Assembly (NCBI RefSeq): GCF_008704425.1
Contig: NZ_CP023696.1
Coordinates: 2,032,501 to 2,096,500 of the forward strand
Reading direction: 5' to 3'
Source of the DNA: Streptomyces fradiae ATCC 10745 = DSM 40063
GTDB lineage: Bacteria; Actinomycetota; Actinomycetes; Streptomycetales; Streptomycetaceae
DNA length: 64,000 nt
Both the position numbers and the translations under genes were made by a program. Positions 45,251 through 54,102 of this stretch are shown one piece after another (position 1 is the first letter of the stretch; the number at the start of each line of letters is the position of its first letter). The notes below the pieces were generated by a model. That model was not told the origin of the DNA. It saw only the letters and a program-made list of their open reading frames with translations, and did not search any database.

Positions 45251-46012
45251 GTGAACATCAACGAGCGGCGGGATGCGGGCGCGGAAGCGGTCCTGGTGAT
45301 CATTCCGACCTACAACGAGGCCGACAACGTCGCAGCGATCGTCTCCCGCGTACGGGCCTCCGTGCCCCGCGCGCACGTCCTGGTCGCCGACGACAACAGC
45401 CCCGACGGCACCGGGAAGATCGCCGACGAGCTCGCCGACTCCGACGACCGGGTGCACGTGCTGCACCGGGCCGGCAAGGAGGGGCTCGGCGCCGCGTACC
45501 TGGCCGGGTTCGCCTGGGGCATCGAGCGCGGCTACGACGTGCTGGTCGAGATGGACGCCGACGGCTCCCACCAGCCGGAGGAGCTGCCCCGCCTGCTCGA
45601 CGCCCTCGACGGCGGCGCCGACCTCGTGCTGGGCTCGCGGTGGGTGCCGGGCGGCAAGGTCGTGAACTGGCCCCGGTCCCGCGAGTTCCTCTCGCGCGGC
45701 GGCAGCCTGTACTCCCGCACCCTCCTCGGAGTACCGATCAAGGACGTCACCGGCGGCTACCGGGCCTTCCGCAGGCGGACGCTGGAGGGCCTCGGCATGG
45801 ACCGGGTCGCGTCCCAGGGGTACTGCTTCCAGGTCGACCTGGCCTGGCGCACGGTGAAGGCCGGCTTCAAGGTCGTCGAGGTGCCCATCACCTTCGTCGA
45901 ACGGGAGCGCGGCGACAGCAAGATGAGCCGCGCCATCGTGGTCGAGGCCCTGTGGCGGGTCACCGCGTGGGGCGTCGGGCACCGTCTCGGCCGGCTGCTC
46001 CCCCGGCGCTGA
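45251..46012 (+). CDS. Polyprenyl-phosphate mannose synthase-like GT2
   Basis: A soluble GT2 enzyme of 253 residues resembling dolichyl-phosphate-mannose synthase, which makes polyprenyl-P-mannose from GDP-mannose. It shows [19 protein letters not shown], the donor motif [19 protein letters not shown] in [18 protein letters not shown], and [13 protein letters not shown] followed by [12 protein letters not shown], all hallmarks of this group. There is no C-terminal membrane domain, like Ppm1-type catalytic subunits. The GTG start has a GAGGTGAAG upstream. It could feed the PIG-V-like enzyme next to it (gap 103 bp) and the GT87 enzyme at 8989. It is transcribed divergently from the FG-GAP operon. 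Confidence 0.92.
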   Translation: MNINERRDAGAEAVLVIIPTYNEADNVAAIVSRVRASVPRAHVLVADDNSPDGTGKIADELADSDDRVHVLHRAGKEGLGAAYLAGFAWGIERGYDVLVEMDADGSHQPEELPRLLDALDGGADLVLGSRWVPGGKVVNWPRSREFLSRGGSLYSRTLLGVPIKDVTGGYRAFRRRTLEGLGMDRVASQGYCFQVDLAWRTVKAGFKVVEVPITFVERERGDSKMSRAIVVEALWRVTAWGVGHRLGRLLPRR

Positions 46013-46115
46013 GCGCCGCCCCGTCCACTCCGGCGCGGCACGGGTGGCGCGGCCCCGCCCGGGGCCCCTCCCCCGGCGCCCGCCTTCCACGCGTCGACCC
46101 GCGGAGAGGCCGCCC

Positions 46116-47378
46116 ATGCCCCCCGTCCACACCGAGCCGTCCCCCGCCCCGCAGGCGGGCGCACGGGCGCACCGCCGGCGCACCTCGCGGACGCCCACCG
46201 GCACCGAATCGTTTCTTCTCCGCCTGCGCAGCGCAGCGGCGCGGGCCTGGCCCGCTCTCCTCGCCTACGTGGCCGTGCGCTGCCTGGGCGTGGCGGCCGT
46301 GGCGCTGCGCGCCGGTGACGACGGCCCCGGCCTCGGCACGCTGCTGGCCGACAGGTACGACGCCGTCTACTACACGCACATAGCGGACTTCGGCTACGCC
46401 GCCCCCATGACCGACTCCTGCACGGTCCAGGGCCCCCTGTGCAAGTACGCGTTCTTCCCGCTCTACCCGGCGTTGATACGCGCGGGTTCGGCGCTGCTGC
46501 CGCTGTCCTCCGCCCAGGTGGCCTGGGGTGTGGCCGTCGTCGCCGCGCTGCTCGCCGCCTGGGGGGTATACGCGGTCGTGGAGCGCGTGGCCGGGCGGCG
46601 GGCCGCCGTCGTCGCCACCGTGCTGTGGGGCATAGCCCCGCACGCCATGGTCGAGTCCATGGCGTACACCGAGCCGGTCTTCACCGCGCTGTGCGCGTGG
46701 GCGCTGTACGCCGCGCTGAGCCACCGCTGGGTGGCCGCAGGGGTGCTGGCCTCGCTCGCCGGGCTCACCCGGCCCTCCGGGTCGGCGGTCGTCGCCGCGG
46801 TCGTGATCGCCGCGCTGTGGGCCCTGTTCACCTCGCGGCGGCGCGCCGCGCGGGGTGGTGACGGGCCGCGCAGCGACCGTACGGGGCCGCTGCTGGCGGC
46901 CGTGGCCGTCGCGCCGCTCGGGTGGTTCGCCTGGTTCGGGTGGGTCGGCTACCGGGCGGGGCACTGGCGCGGCTACTTCGAGGTGCAGGAGAAGTGGGGC
47001 AGCACCTTCGACGGCGGCTCCTTCACCCTGCACCGCGTCGCGGACGTCTTCCTGAAGCTGCCGCTCAACCTCAACACGGCCGTGGGCGCGGCCACCGTCG
47101 TGGCCTCCCTGGTGCTGTTCGCCGTCTGCGTGCAGCAGCGCCAGCCCGTCGTCCTGCTCGTCTACGCCGGGATGCTGCTGCTCATCGCCGTGGGCGGGGC
47201 GGGGTACTTCCACTCCAAGGCGCGGTTCCTGCTGCCCGCCTTCCCGCTGCTCGTGCCCCTCGCTCGGGCGCTCGCGGCGGCCCGGCCGTCGACCCTGTAC
47301 ACGGTGCTCGGGACGGCCGTCGGGCTGTCGACGGCCTACGGGGTGTACCTGATGCTCGTGTGGCCGCACTCGCCGTGA
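46116..47378 (+). CDS. PIG-V-like membrane mannosyltransferase (GT76/GT-C)
   Basis: A 420-residue multi-pass GT-C glycosyltransferase with about nine hydrophobic helices. It resembles PIG-V (GT76): YDAVYYTHIADFGYAAPMTD has the acidic luminal loop, CKYAFFPLYPALIRAG follows, and VEVMAYTEPVFTALCA-like text (VESMAYTEPVFTAL) and LAGLTRPSG are family marks. ATG 46116 has GGAGAGG upstream. The probable donor synthase lies just upstream on the same strand. The acceptor is probably a lipid-linked or protein-linked glycan outside the membrane. Confidence 0.85.
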   Translation: MPPVHTEPSPAPQAGARAHRRRTSRTPTGTESFLLRLRSAAARAWPALLAYVAVRCLGVAAVALRAGDDGPGLGTLLADRYDAVYYTHIADFGYAAPMTDSCTVQGPLCKYAFFPLYPALIRAGSALLPLSSAQVAWGVAVVAALLAAWGVYAVVERVAGRRAAVVATVLWGIAPHAMVESMAYTEPVFTALCAWALYAALSHRWVAAGVLASLAGLTRPSGSAVVAAVVIAALWALFTSRRRAARGGDGPRSDRTGPLLAAVAVAPLGWFAWFGWVGYRAGHWRGYFEVQEKWGSTFDGGSFTLHRVADVFLKLPLNLNTAVGAATVVASLVLFAVCVQQRQPVVLLVYAGMLLLIAVGGAGYFHSKARFLLPAFPLLVPLARALAAARPSTLYTVLGTAVGLSTAYGVYLMLVWPHSP

Positions 47379-47460
47379 CCCACCGCGGGCCGGAGGCCCG
47401 GGTCCCGGCGCGTATGCTCGGGCGCGAAGACTTCCGCCGTCCCCCGAAAGAGACAGCAGA

Positions 47461-48063
47461 GTGAACTACAGGGTCCAGCCCACCGCCCAGGTCGACGAGA
47501 CCGCCGAGATCGGGGCCGGGAGCAGCGTCTGGGAGCTCGCGCAGATCCGTGAGAACGCCCGCCTCGGGGAGGGCTGCGTCATCGGGCGCGGCGCGTACGT
47601 CGGTACCGGTGTGCGCATCGGCGACAACGTCAAGCTGCAGAACTACGCGCTGGTCTACGAGCCCGCCGAGCTGGGCGACGGGGTGTTCGTCGGCCCCGCC
47701 GTGGTGCTGACCAACGACCACAACCCGCGCTCCGTGGACCCCGAGGGCAAGCTGAAGCGCGGCGGCGACTGGGAGGCCGTCGGCGTCAAGGTCGGCGAGG
47801 GCGCCTCGCTGGGCGCCCGCTCCGTGTGCGTCGCGCCGGTGCGCGTGGGCCGCTGGGCGATGGTCGCCGCGGGTGCCGTGGTGACGCGGGACGTACCGGA
47901 CTTCGCGCTCGTCGTCGGCGTTCCGGCGAAGCGGATCGGCTGGGTCGGCCGGGCCGGGGTCCGGCTGGTCGAGCGGGACGGCGAGGAGGGTGTGTGGGAG
48001 TGCCCGCAGACCGGCGCCGTGTACCTGGAGAAGGACGGCGTCCTCGCCGAACGCGAGGGCTGA
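47461..48063 (+). CDS. WbpD-like sugar-nucleotide N-acetyltransferase (left-handed beta helix)
   Basis: A 200-residue hexapeptide-repeat acetyltransferase. The sequence matches the WlbB/WbpD class that acetylates the 3-amino group of UDP-2-acetamido-3-amino-uronic acid: EIGAGSSVWELAQIRENARL, ENCxxG-type coils, the catalytic-region motif LTNDHNPRSVDPEG, and VAAGAVVTRDVPDFALVVG. The C-terminal 40 residues carry a short Cys-containing tail (VWECPQTGAVYLEKDG), seen in some family members. It lies apart from the other Wbp-like genes but in the same island and completes their pathway. A -10-like TATGCT lies upstream at 47413. Confidence 0.85.
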   Translation: MNYRVQPTAQVDETAEIGAGSSVWELAQIRENARLGEGCVIGRGAYVGTGVRIGDNVKLQNYALVYEPAELGDGVFVGPAVVLTNDHNPRSVDPEGKLKRGGDWEAVGVKVGEGASLGARSVCVAPVRVGRWAMVAAGAVVTRDVPDFALVVGVPAKRIGWVGRAGVRLVERDGEEGVWECPQTGAVYLEKDGVLAEREG

Positions 48064-48204
48064 CGGCGCCCCGGCCGCGTGCCGGGAGGCGGCACCTCCT
48101 TCGGTAGTGTGGTGCCGCCGCGCTGTATCTCCTTACCGAACCCCGTGGGGACGCTTCCGCCGCACGGGTGCGCGGCGTGCAGGTGAAAGGGCGAAGGGAT
48201 CCAG

Positions 48205-50451
48205 ATGAACAGCCACGTGCTCTATCTCGCGCTTGGCACATACCGAGTACGGGCGACACGCGAGCAGGTGAAGGAGCTCGCCTCCTCGGGGTCCCGCATC
48301 TCCCTGGTCGTGCTGGACGCTCCGGAGTGGCGCGAGGCGCTGGCCGAGCTGGGCCGGCTGGACGGCGTGAAGGTGATCCGCGTCGCCCCGGACAAGGACG
48401 GCACGGCCTGGGGGTCCGCCAAGAAGCTGGCCGCCGCCACGTCGGGGCCGTTCGCCACGGCCGACACGGTGGTCGCGGGCGACGCCCAGGCGCTGCCCGT
48501 CGCGTGGATCGCCAAGCGGCGCCGCCCCGGCGTCACGCTGGTGCTGGAGCCGCACGGCGCCGGCCGTGTGGTGGTCCCCTCCGACCTGGCGGTCCTCACC
48601 CCCTGGTACCCGTCGCCGAACAACCCGTACGCGGGATCGTTCGTGCGGGCCGCCACGGCGGCCGTCGCCGGGAGTTTCGGGCAGGTCACCGTCTTCCACA
48701 CGGAGGACTGGTCCGGCCGCGCGTCCGCCCCGCTCAACGACGCCATCCGGGTCACCGTCGACCGCCTCCAGGAGCGCGGCGCCCTCGGCCACGTCATCGA
48801 CACCGACGAGGCGACCGTCGTCCGCGTCCCCGTGCCGCTGATCCACCGCAGGAACTACGCCCCGTGGGTCGAGGCGCAGGTCAAGGCGTTGCGCAGCGCG
48901 CTGCCCGGCGGGGTCATCGAGGCGCCGGTCGTCCACGCCCACACCGGCATCTACGGCGGTGTGCTGGCCACCCGGCTGGCCCGCCCCGACGCCCGGATCG
49001 TGGTGACCGAGCACTCCTCGTTCCTCGACAAGGTCTTCTCCCAGGCCCCCGCCGCCCGCCTGTACGAGCAGGTGCTGGAGCGGGCCGACGCCTTCCTGTG
49101 CGTCAGCTCCGCGCTGCGCGAGCAGGTGGTGCGCCGCTTCCCCGAGTACGCGGACAAGGTCGGCGTCGTCCCCAACGCGATCGAGCTGGACCGGTTCACG
49201 CCGGGCCCCGAGCGCTCCCCGGAGCTGCTGCGCTGGCTGTACCTGGGCCGCCTCGTCCAGCCGAAGGGCGTCAAGGAGCTGCTGGAGGCGTTCGCGCTGG
49301 TCGCCGCCGAGGAGCCGCGCGCCACGCTCACCATGGTCGGGCACGGCCCGGCCGAGGAGGAGCTGCGCGCCCGCGCGGCCGAGCTGGGCCTCGGCGAGCG
49401 GTTCCGCATCCTGCCGCCCGTCGCCCCGGAGGCCGTGGGCGCGCTGATGCACGACTACGACCTGCTGGTGCACGCCAGCAAGCGCGAGACGTTCGGCATG
49501 ACCGTCGTCGAGGCCGTCGCGTCCGGGCTGCCCGTGCTGGTCACCCGCAGCGGCGGCCCCGAGGAGACGCTGGCCGGCATCGAGACGCTGGCCGGCGCGC
49601 TCATGGACGTCAGCGACGACCCGCGGGTCATCGTGGACGCCTACCACGAGCTGCGCGCCCGCGCCGCCGAGCTGGACCTGCCGGCCGCCCGCGAGGCGCT
49701 GGAGGGCCGGGTCGGCCGCGAGGCGGTCGGCAAGCAGCTCGCCGAGGTGTACGGCGGGGCCCTGCCGCCCGTGCCGGACACCGCCGAGGACGCGGAGACG
49801 GAGCCGGCCGACGGTGCCGGGGCGCGGGCGGCCGACGGGGCCGAGGCGTCCGAGGCGGTGGCCGTGCGGCGTGCGGACGGCGAGCCCGTCGGGCGTGCCG
49901 TCGTCCTGGCGCTCACCCCCGCCAAGCCGCGCCGCATCGTCGACTTCGCCAACCACCTGGTCGCCAAGGGCGCCGAGGTCACCCTCGTCACCGCGCAGGC
50001 GCCCGCGCTGTGGGACCGGCTGGACCTCGACCCGAGCGTGCCGGTCGTCAGCGTCGCCGATGCCGAGAAGAAGCTGCGCATCCCGCGCGCCGAGCGGTTC
50101 CTCGTCTACCGGGCGCCGCGCGCCGTGCTGCGCCGGGCGCGCCGGATCGCCGCGCGGAACCGTGAGGCGATCGGCCCCGAGCTGGCCGTGGCGACCGTGC
50201 AGCGGGCGCACACGAAGGTCGCCAACGCCTTCCACAAGAAGGTCTTCAACCGGACCTACCGCGAGGTCAGGCCGCAGCTGTTCGCCCGGATCGCGCAGCG
50301 GCGGGTGCTGCCGGAGCTGGCCCTGGAGAAGATCGACACGGTCTTCGTCAGCGACATCAACTCCACGGTGACCGGCTGGAAGTGGGCCAAGTCCCACCCG
50401 CACCTGAAGGTGACGACCAGCCTGGACCGCACCGCCTACGACGCGGACTGA
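48205..50451 (+). CDS. GT4 glycosyltransferase fused at both ends to a cluster-specific domain
   Basis: A 748-residue three-part protein. Residues 1-125 form a Rossmann-like domain (VLYLALGTYRVRATREQVKE). Residues 127-520 form a GT4 enzyme (LTPWYPSPNNPYAGSFVRA, TEHSSFLDKVFS, LGRLVQPKGVKELLEAFAL, and KRETFGMTVVEAVASGLPV with the GT4 donor Glu residues). Residues 555-748 form a domain that matches the stand-alone 192-residue protein at 52125. The GT part also matches the gene at 52713. The fused protein therefore repeats as one chain the pair found as two genes on the other strand. Sugar and acceptor are unknown; it lies behind the WbpD-like gene. Confidence 0.85.
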   Translation: MNSHVLYLALGTYRVRATREQVKELASSGSRISLVVLDAPEWREALAELGRLDGVKVIRVAPDKDGTAWGSAKKLAAATSGPFATADTVVAGDAQALPVAWIAKRRRPGVTLVLEPHGAGRVVVPSDLAVLTPWYPSPNNPYAGSFVRAATAAVAGSFGQVTVFHTEDWSGRASAPLNDAIRVTVDRLQERGALGHVIDTDEATVVRVPVPLIHRRNYAPWVEAQVKALRSALPGGVIEAPVVHAHTGIYGGVLATRLARPDARIVVTEHSSFLDKVFSQAPAARLYEQVLERADAFLCVSSALREQVVRRFPEYADKVGVVPNAIELDRFTPGPERSPELLRWLYLGRLVQPKGVKELLEAFALVAAEEPRATLTMVGHGPAEEELRARAAELGLGERFRILPPVAPEAVGALMHDYDLLVHASKRETFGMTVVEAVASGLPVLVTRSGGPEETLAGIETLAGALMDVSDDPRVIVDAYHELRARAAELDLPAAREALEGRVGREAVGKQLAEVYGGALPPVPDTAEDAETEPADGAGARAADGAEASEAVAVRRADGEPVGRAVVLALTPAKPRRIVDFANHLVAKGAEVTLVTAQAPALWDRLDLDPSVPVVSVADAEKKLRIPRAERFLVYRAPRAVLRRARRIAARNREAIGPELAVATVQRAHTKVANAFHKKVFNRTYREVRPQLFARIAQRRVLPELALEKIDTVFVSDINSTVTGWKWAKSHPHLKVTTSLDRTAYDAD

Positions 50452-50474
50452 CGGGCGTAAGGGCCACGGGCCAA

Positions 50475-50519
50475 GGGAAGGGCCCCGGCCGGATCGATGA
50501 TCCGGCCGGGGCCCTTCCC
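50475..50519. terminator. Bidirectional 21-bp perfect hairpin
   Basis: Perfect 21-bp stem with a 3-nt loop (GAT) between the converging genes ending at 50451 and 50619; it serves both strands. Confidence 0.85.
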
Positions 50520-50618
50520 CTTCTCACGGCGTTCCGCGCCTTCGCCACGCCCGGGGCCCGGTGGGCGTCTTCGACGCCAGGCCGGCCCGTGCGGGCCGGC
50601 CCCCGGACCCCGGGGCGG

Positions 50619-52106
50619 TCAGCTGCCGGCGACGATCTCCCGCAGCCGCCGCTCGAACGGGATGAGCGTCGCCTCACGGGTGTACGTGTCGGCGTGCCGC
50701 CGCGCCTCGGCCCGCTGCTCCGGCGTCAGGTCGCGGGCGGCCTTGCCCGCCGCCACCATCGACGCGGCCAGCTCCTCGACGTCGAGGCTGTCGGCGTTGA
50801 ACCACAGCGGGTACCCGTCGAGCACGTCCTGCGCGGCGATGCCGGGCTGGTGCACGGAGACGATCGGGTGCCCGAACGCCATGTACTCGAAGATCTTGCC
50901 GGAGGTGACGTACCTGCCGCCGCCCGCCAGGAAGACCAGGACGTCGGACTCCTCGTAGACCCGGCCGACCTCGGTCTTGGAGACCGGGCCGCAGTAGCGC
51001 AGGCCGGTGTCCTCGACGCCTTCGGGGCGGGGGCCGTCCTGGAGGCCGAGGCGGGCCTTCAGGGTGCCCGGGCTGTTCTTGAAGAAGCCGAGGTGGCCGT
51101 GGATCTGGAGCTCCGCGTCGGCGAGGTCCGGGTGGCGGCGGGCGATCTTGAACGCCTCGGCCATCTCCTCCACCGGCTGCTTCGCCGTGAGCGTGCCCAG
51201 GTAGGTGAACTTCAGCGGCGCGCGCCGCTCCCCGGCCGGGGCGGCCTGCCCGCCGGGCGCCTCCGCGGCACCGGCCGCGGCGTTTGCGGCCTCCTCCCCG
51301 GACACGGTCGCCTCCCCGGACGCCTCCTCCCCGGACGCGGTCGCCGGAAGCCCGGCGGGGGCCACCCCGGCGGCCTGCTCGACGGCCTTCGGCAGGACGT
51401 CCGCGTCCCACCCGTTGGGCACGACCATCATGCGGTCGGCGACCTCCGGGTAGCGCTCGGCGTGCCAGCCGCGCAGGGCCTCGTTGACGAAGACCGCCGC
51501 GGACGCCTTGTCGAGCATGCGCTTCTCCCACTGCCAGGCGATGTGCCCCTCGGGGAAGGCCGGCTCGTCGTGGAAGAGGTCCAGCGTCCAGGAGTCGCGG
51601 TAGTCCATGACGTACGGGACGCCGGTGACCTTGTTGAACAGCCAGGCCGCGCCGAACGAAGCGAACGGGTTGCCGGTCGCCACGACCACGTCGAAGCGCT
51701 CCTTGGCGTGCAGCTTCAGGGCGCGCGTGACGGACGCCCAGGCCCAGGAGGAGTACCGCTCCGGGAAGAGCTTCGTCTGGCTGAACATGTAGACGCGCTT
51801 GGCCATCAGCGGGAAGCTGCGGCGCAGCCAGCTGTACTCGCGCAGGTCCTGCTGCCAGGTGTACTGGTTGAGCGACGGCCGCTCCACGCGGATGCGCGGG
51901 TCGACGGTCTTCGACAGCTCCTCGTCGACGGAGCCGATCACGTTGTAGAGGAAGTCGAGCGGGGCCGCGCAGACCGTGACGTCCCACCCCTTCTCCACCA
52001 GGTGGTTGGCGGTCGCCCGGGCGCGGTAGACACCGCTCGCCCGCGACGGCGGGAAGTAGAACGCCAGGTAGAGCACACGGGGGCGCCGTTCGCTACGGTT
52101 CTTCAT
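50619..52106 (-). CDS. GT4 glycosyltransferase
   Basis: A 495-residue GT-B enzyme. The N-terminus RVLYLAFYFPPSRASGVYRARATANHLVE fits the family; the donor site is in RYVTSGKIFEYMAFGHPIV. A Gly/Ala/Glu insertion (about residues 240-295, VSGEEAANAAAGAAEAPGG) marks a flexible loop between the two Rossmann lobes. The N-terminal sequence TWTLDLF and MDYRDSW resemble PimB/WbnE-type enzymes. ATG 52106 has GAGGAAG upstream; it follows the 192-residue domain gene by 18 bp, in the same operon. Its place in the chain (first or later sugar) cannot be read from sequence. Confidence 0.85.
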   Translation of the reverse strand: MKNRSERRPRVLYLAFYFPPSRASGVYRARATANHLVEKGWDVTVCAAPLDFLYNVIGSVDEELSKTVDPRIRVERPSLNQYTWQQDLREYSWLRRSFPLMAKRVYMFSQTKLFPERYSSWAWASVTRALKLHAKERFDVVVATGNPFASFGAAWLFNKVTGVPYVMDYRDSWTLDLFHDEPAFPEGHIAWQWEKRMLDKASAAVFVNEALRGWHAERYPEVADRMMVVPNGWDADVLPKAVEQAAGVAPAGLPATASGEEASGEATVSGEEAANAAAGAAEAPGGQAAPAGERRAPLKFTYLGTLTAKQPVEEMAEAFKIARRHPDLADAELQIHGHLGFFKNSPGTLKARLGLQDGPRPEGVEDTGLRYCGPVSKTEVGRVYEESDVLVFLAGGGRYVTSGKIFEYMAFGHPIVSVHQPGIAAQDVLDGYPLWFNADSLDVEELAASMVAAGKAARDLTPEQRAEARRHADTYTREATLIPFERRLREIVAGS

Positions 52107-52124
52107 CAGTCTTCCTCGATCGGT

Positions 52125-52703
52125 TCAGCGAGCGGCTGGGAGCTGCGCGGTCGTCCGGGTGACGATCGGCGGCACGACGGAGTCGACGCTGTAGGCGAGG
52201 CGCGGGGTGCCCAGGCCCTCGCTCTCCCAGGCGTCGACCAGCTCGGCGGCGGTCCGGGTGGACAGGGCGTCGGCGACGATCACGAGGTCGGGGCCGCCCC
52301 GCCGGCCGAAGCTGCGGCGCAGGATCATCCGTGCGACGGCGGTCGGCCACACCTTGCGGTGCAGGGGGGCGAAGACGCGGCGGTGCACACGGCCGGCGAC
52401 CCGCTTCTCGTACGCCTTGAGGGCCTTCTTGGTCTTGGTGCCCAGCGGGCCCCGGCCCACCGCTCCGGCGACGCGGCGCGGGCCCTGGTAGAGGACCGCC
52501 CGCTCCAGCCGCTGCGGCAGGTGCGTGGACTCCAGCTCGGCGAGGGTCGTCAGCCGCACGCCGGGGGCGAACGTCTCGGACGCCCAGGGCTGCTTCTGGC
52601 CGACCAGGACGACCGCCCGGCCGCCGGCCGCGGCGACCGCGGCGGACTCTTCGACCACGGCCCGCTTGCGCGAGGCGCCAAGGGCCAGGAACAGAACCTG
52701 CAT
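52125..52703 (-). CDS. Stand-alone cluster-specific domain protein
   Basis: A 192-residue protein with N-terminal VLFLALGASRKRAVVEESAA, middle RAVLYQGPRRVAGAVGRG, and a Lys/Arg-rich helical part RVHRRVFAPLHRKVWPTA, ending in a second Rossmann-like strand (LVIVADALSTRTAAELVD). It lines up over its full length with the C-terminus of the 748-residue GT at 48205. ATG 52703 has GGAGTGAC upstream, and the gene lies 9 bp from the GT4 gene at 52713 and 18 bp from the one at 52106. I know no name for this family. A structural or donor-binding partner of GT4 enzymes is a fair guess. Confidence 0.75.
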   Translation of the reverse strand: MQVLFLALGASRKRAVVEESAAVAAAGGRAVVLVGQKQPWASETFAPGVRLTTLAELESTHLPQRLERAVLYQGPRRVAGAVGRGPLGTKTKKALKAYEKRVAGRVHRRVFAPLHRKVWPTAVARMILRRSFGRRGGPDLVIVADALSTRTAAELVDAWESEGLGTPRLAYSVDSVVPPIVTRTTAQLPAAR

Positions 52704-52712
52704 GTCACTCCA

Positions 52713-53918
52713 TCACGGGGAGTCGGGGAACCAGAGTCGGTAGTGCGCCTGGGCCACGGCCTCGTAGCCGTAGTCGGCGGCCAGTTTCGCCTGGGCGCGC
52801 GCGAGGTCCAGTTGGCCGTCGAGGAAGCGGGCGCGCAGGCGCCGGTACCCCTCGCTGATCGACTCCGCGTTCTCCTCCACGTCGATGAGCTCGCCCGCGG
52901 CGTCCTCGATGCCGGCGAGCGTCTTCTCGGGGCCGCCGCAGCGGGTCACGAGGACCGGCATGCCGGCGGCGATGCCCTCGACGATGGTCATGCCGAACGT
53001 CTCGTACCGGCTGGGGTGGACCAGCAGGTCGTGACCGCGCATCAGCTCCAGCGCCTGCTCGTGCGGGATGGAGCCGGGCAGCTTCACGGCGTCGCCCAGG
53101 CCCAGTTCGGCGACGCGCTCGGTGAGCGGGCCGCGCAGCGGGCCCTCGCCCACGAGGGTCAGGGTGAGCGTCGGGTCCTCGGCGTGGCACCGTGCGAACG
53201 CCTCGACCAGCCAGGTGACGCCCTTGTGCTCGGTGACGCTGCCCAGGTACAGCCAGCTGCGCAGGTCCTTGACCGGCTCGGGGCGCGGCTCGTCGAAGGA
53301 GATCGGGTTGGGGATGCGCAGTATCTTGTCGGCGTGGTGCGGGAACTGACGCTCCAGCACCTCGGTGACCTTGTCACCGACGACGAGGAAGCCGGTGACG
53401 CCGTGCATCAGCTCGTCGTACAGCTCGACGGCCTCGGGGTCCTGGAAGACCCGCTCCAGGAAGGACGCGTGCTCGGTGACGAAGACCTTCGCGCCGGGAC
53501 GGGCGTTCTTCAGCGCGGCCCAGCCGCTGGGCAGGCCGACGTGGGCGTGGACGACGTCCGCGTCGATCGGCTCGCCGCCGAGGAGGTTGCGGAGCTGGCG
53601 CTCGTGGTTGCGGGACTGGGCGCCGTAGTCCTGGCCGCGCGGGGTGGTGACGGGGAACGAGACCAGCTCGGCGCCTCCCGCGGTCGGCACGCGGTGCGCG
53701 GCGCGGGCCATCACCTTGGCGTTGGCCTCCTCGACCGCCTTCGTCGCCGCCGCGTCCATGGGGGCCACCCACGGGTCGCAGTGGTAGACGGTGAAGCTGT
53801 CGCAGCCGGGCGCGGTTGCCGCCACCATGGCCTGGACGAAGGACCCCCGGAAAGGCAACTCCCGTGTCGGATACCACGGCGTGACCACGGCTGCATCCCT
53901 GGATGCTGCCTGCTTCAT
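52713..53918 (-). CDS. GT4 glycosyltransferase, paralogue of the fused enzyme
   Basis: A 401-residue GT-B enzyme: AAVVTPWYPTRELPFRGSFV, HAHVGLPSGWAALKNARPG, TEHASFLERVFQDPEA, LGSVTEHKGVTWLVEAFAR, and the donor-site YETFGMTIVEGIAAGMPVLV. Each of these segments matches the GT part of the protein at 48205, including the TPWYP start and FLER/FLDK motif. The ATG at 53918 has AAGGAAG upstream; the longer frame to 54383 is antisense noise. First gene of an operon with 52125 and 50619. Confidence 0.87.
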   Translation of the reverse strand: MKQAASRDAAVVTPWYPTRELPFRGSFVQAMVAATAPGCDSFTVYHCDPWVAPMDAAATKAVEEANAKVMARAAHRVPTAGGAELVSFPVTTPRGQDYGAQSRNHERQLRNLLGGEPIDADVVHAHVGLPSGWAALKNARPGAKVFVTEHASFLERVFQDPEAVELYDELMHGVTGFLVVGDKVTEVLERQFPHHADKILRIPNPISFDEPRPEPVKDLRSWLYLGSVTEHKGVTWLVEAFARCHAEDPTLTLTLVGEGPLRGPLTERVAELGLGDAVKLPGSIPHEQALELMRGHDLLVHPSRYETFGMTIVEGIAAGMPVLVTRCGGPEKTLAGIEDAAGELIDVEENAESISEGYRRLRARFLDGQLDLARAQAKLAADYGYEAVAQAHYRLWFPDSP

Positions 53919-54102
53919 GTCGACTTCCTTACGAGATTGCACGGCGACGCGCCACTTTATCACCGGCGCCCCTTCCCGCCGGGTGGCCCGAGGGGCCTGC
54001 GCACCGCCCGCGCCCCGGCCTTCGCGGGCGGGGGAACGGGCGGGACACGGGCGGGATACGGGCAGGTGAAGGGCGGGGTACGGGGCGCCGGAGGGGGGCC
54101 GG

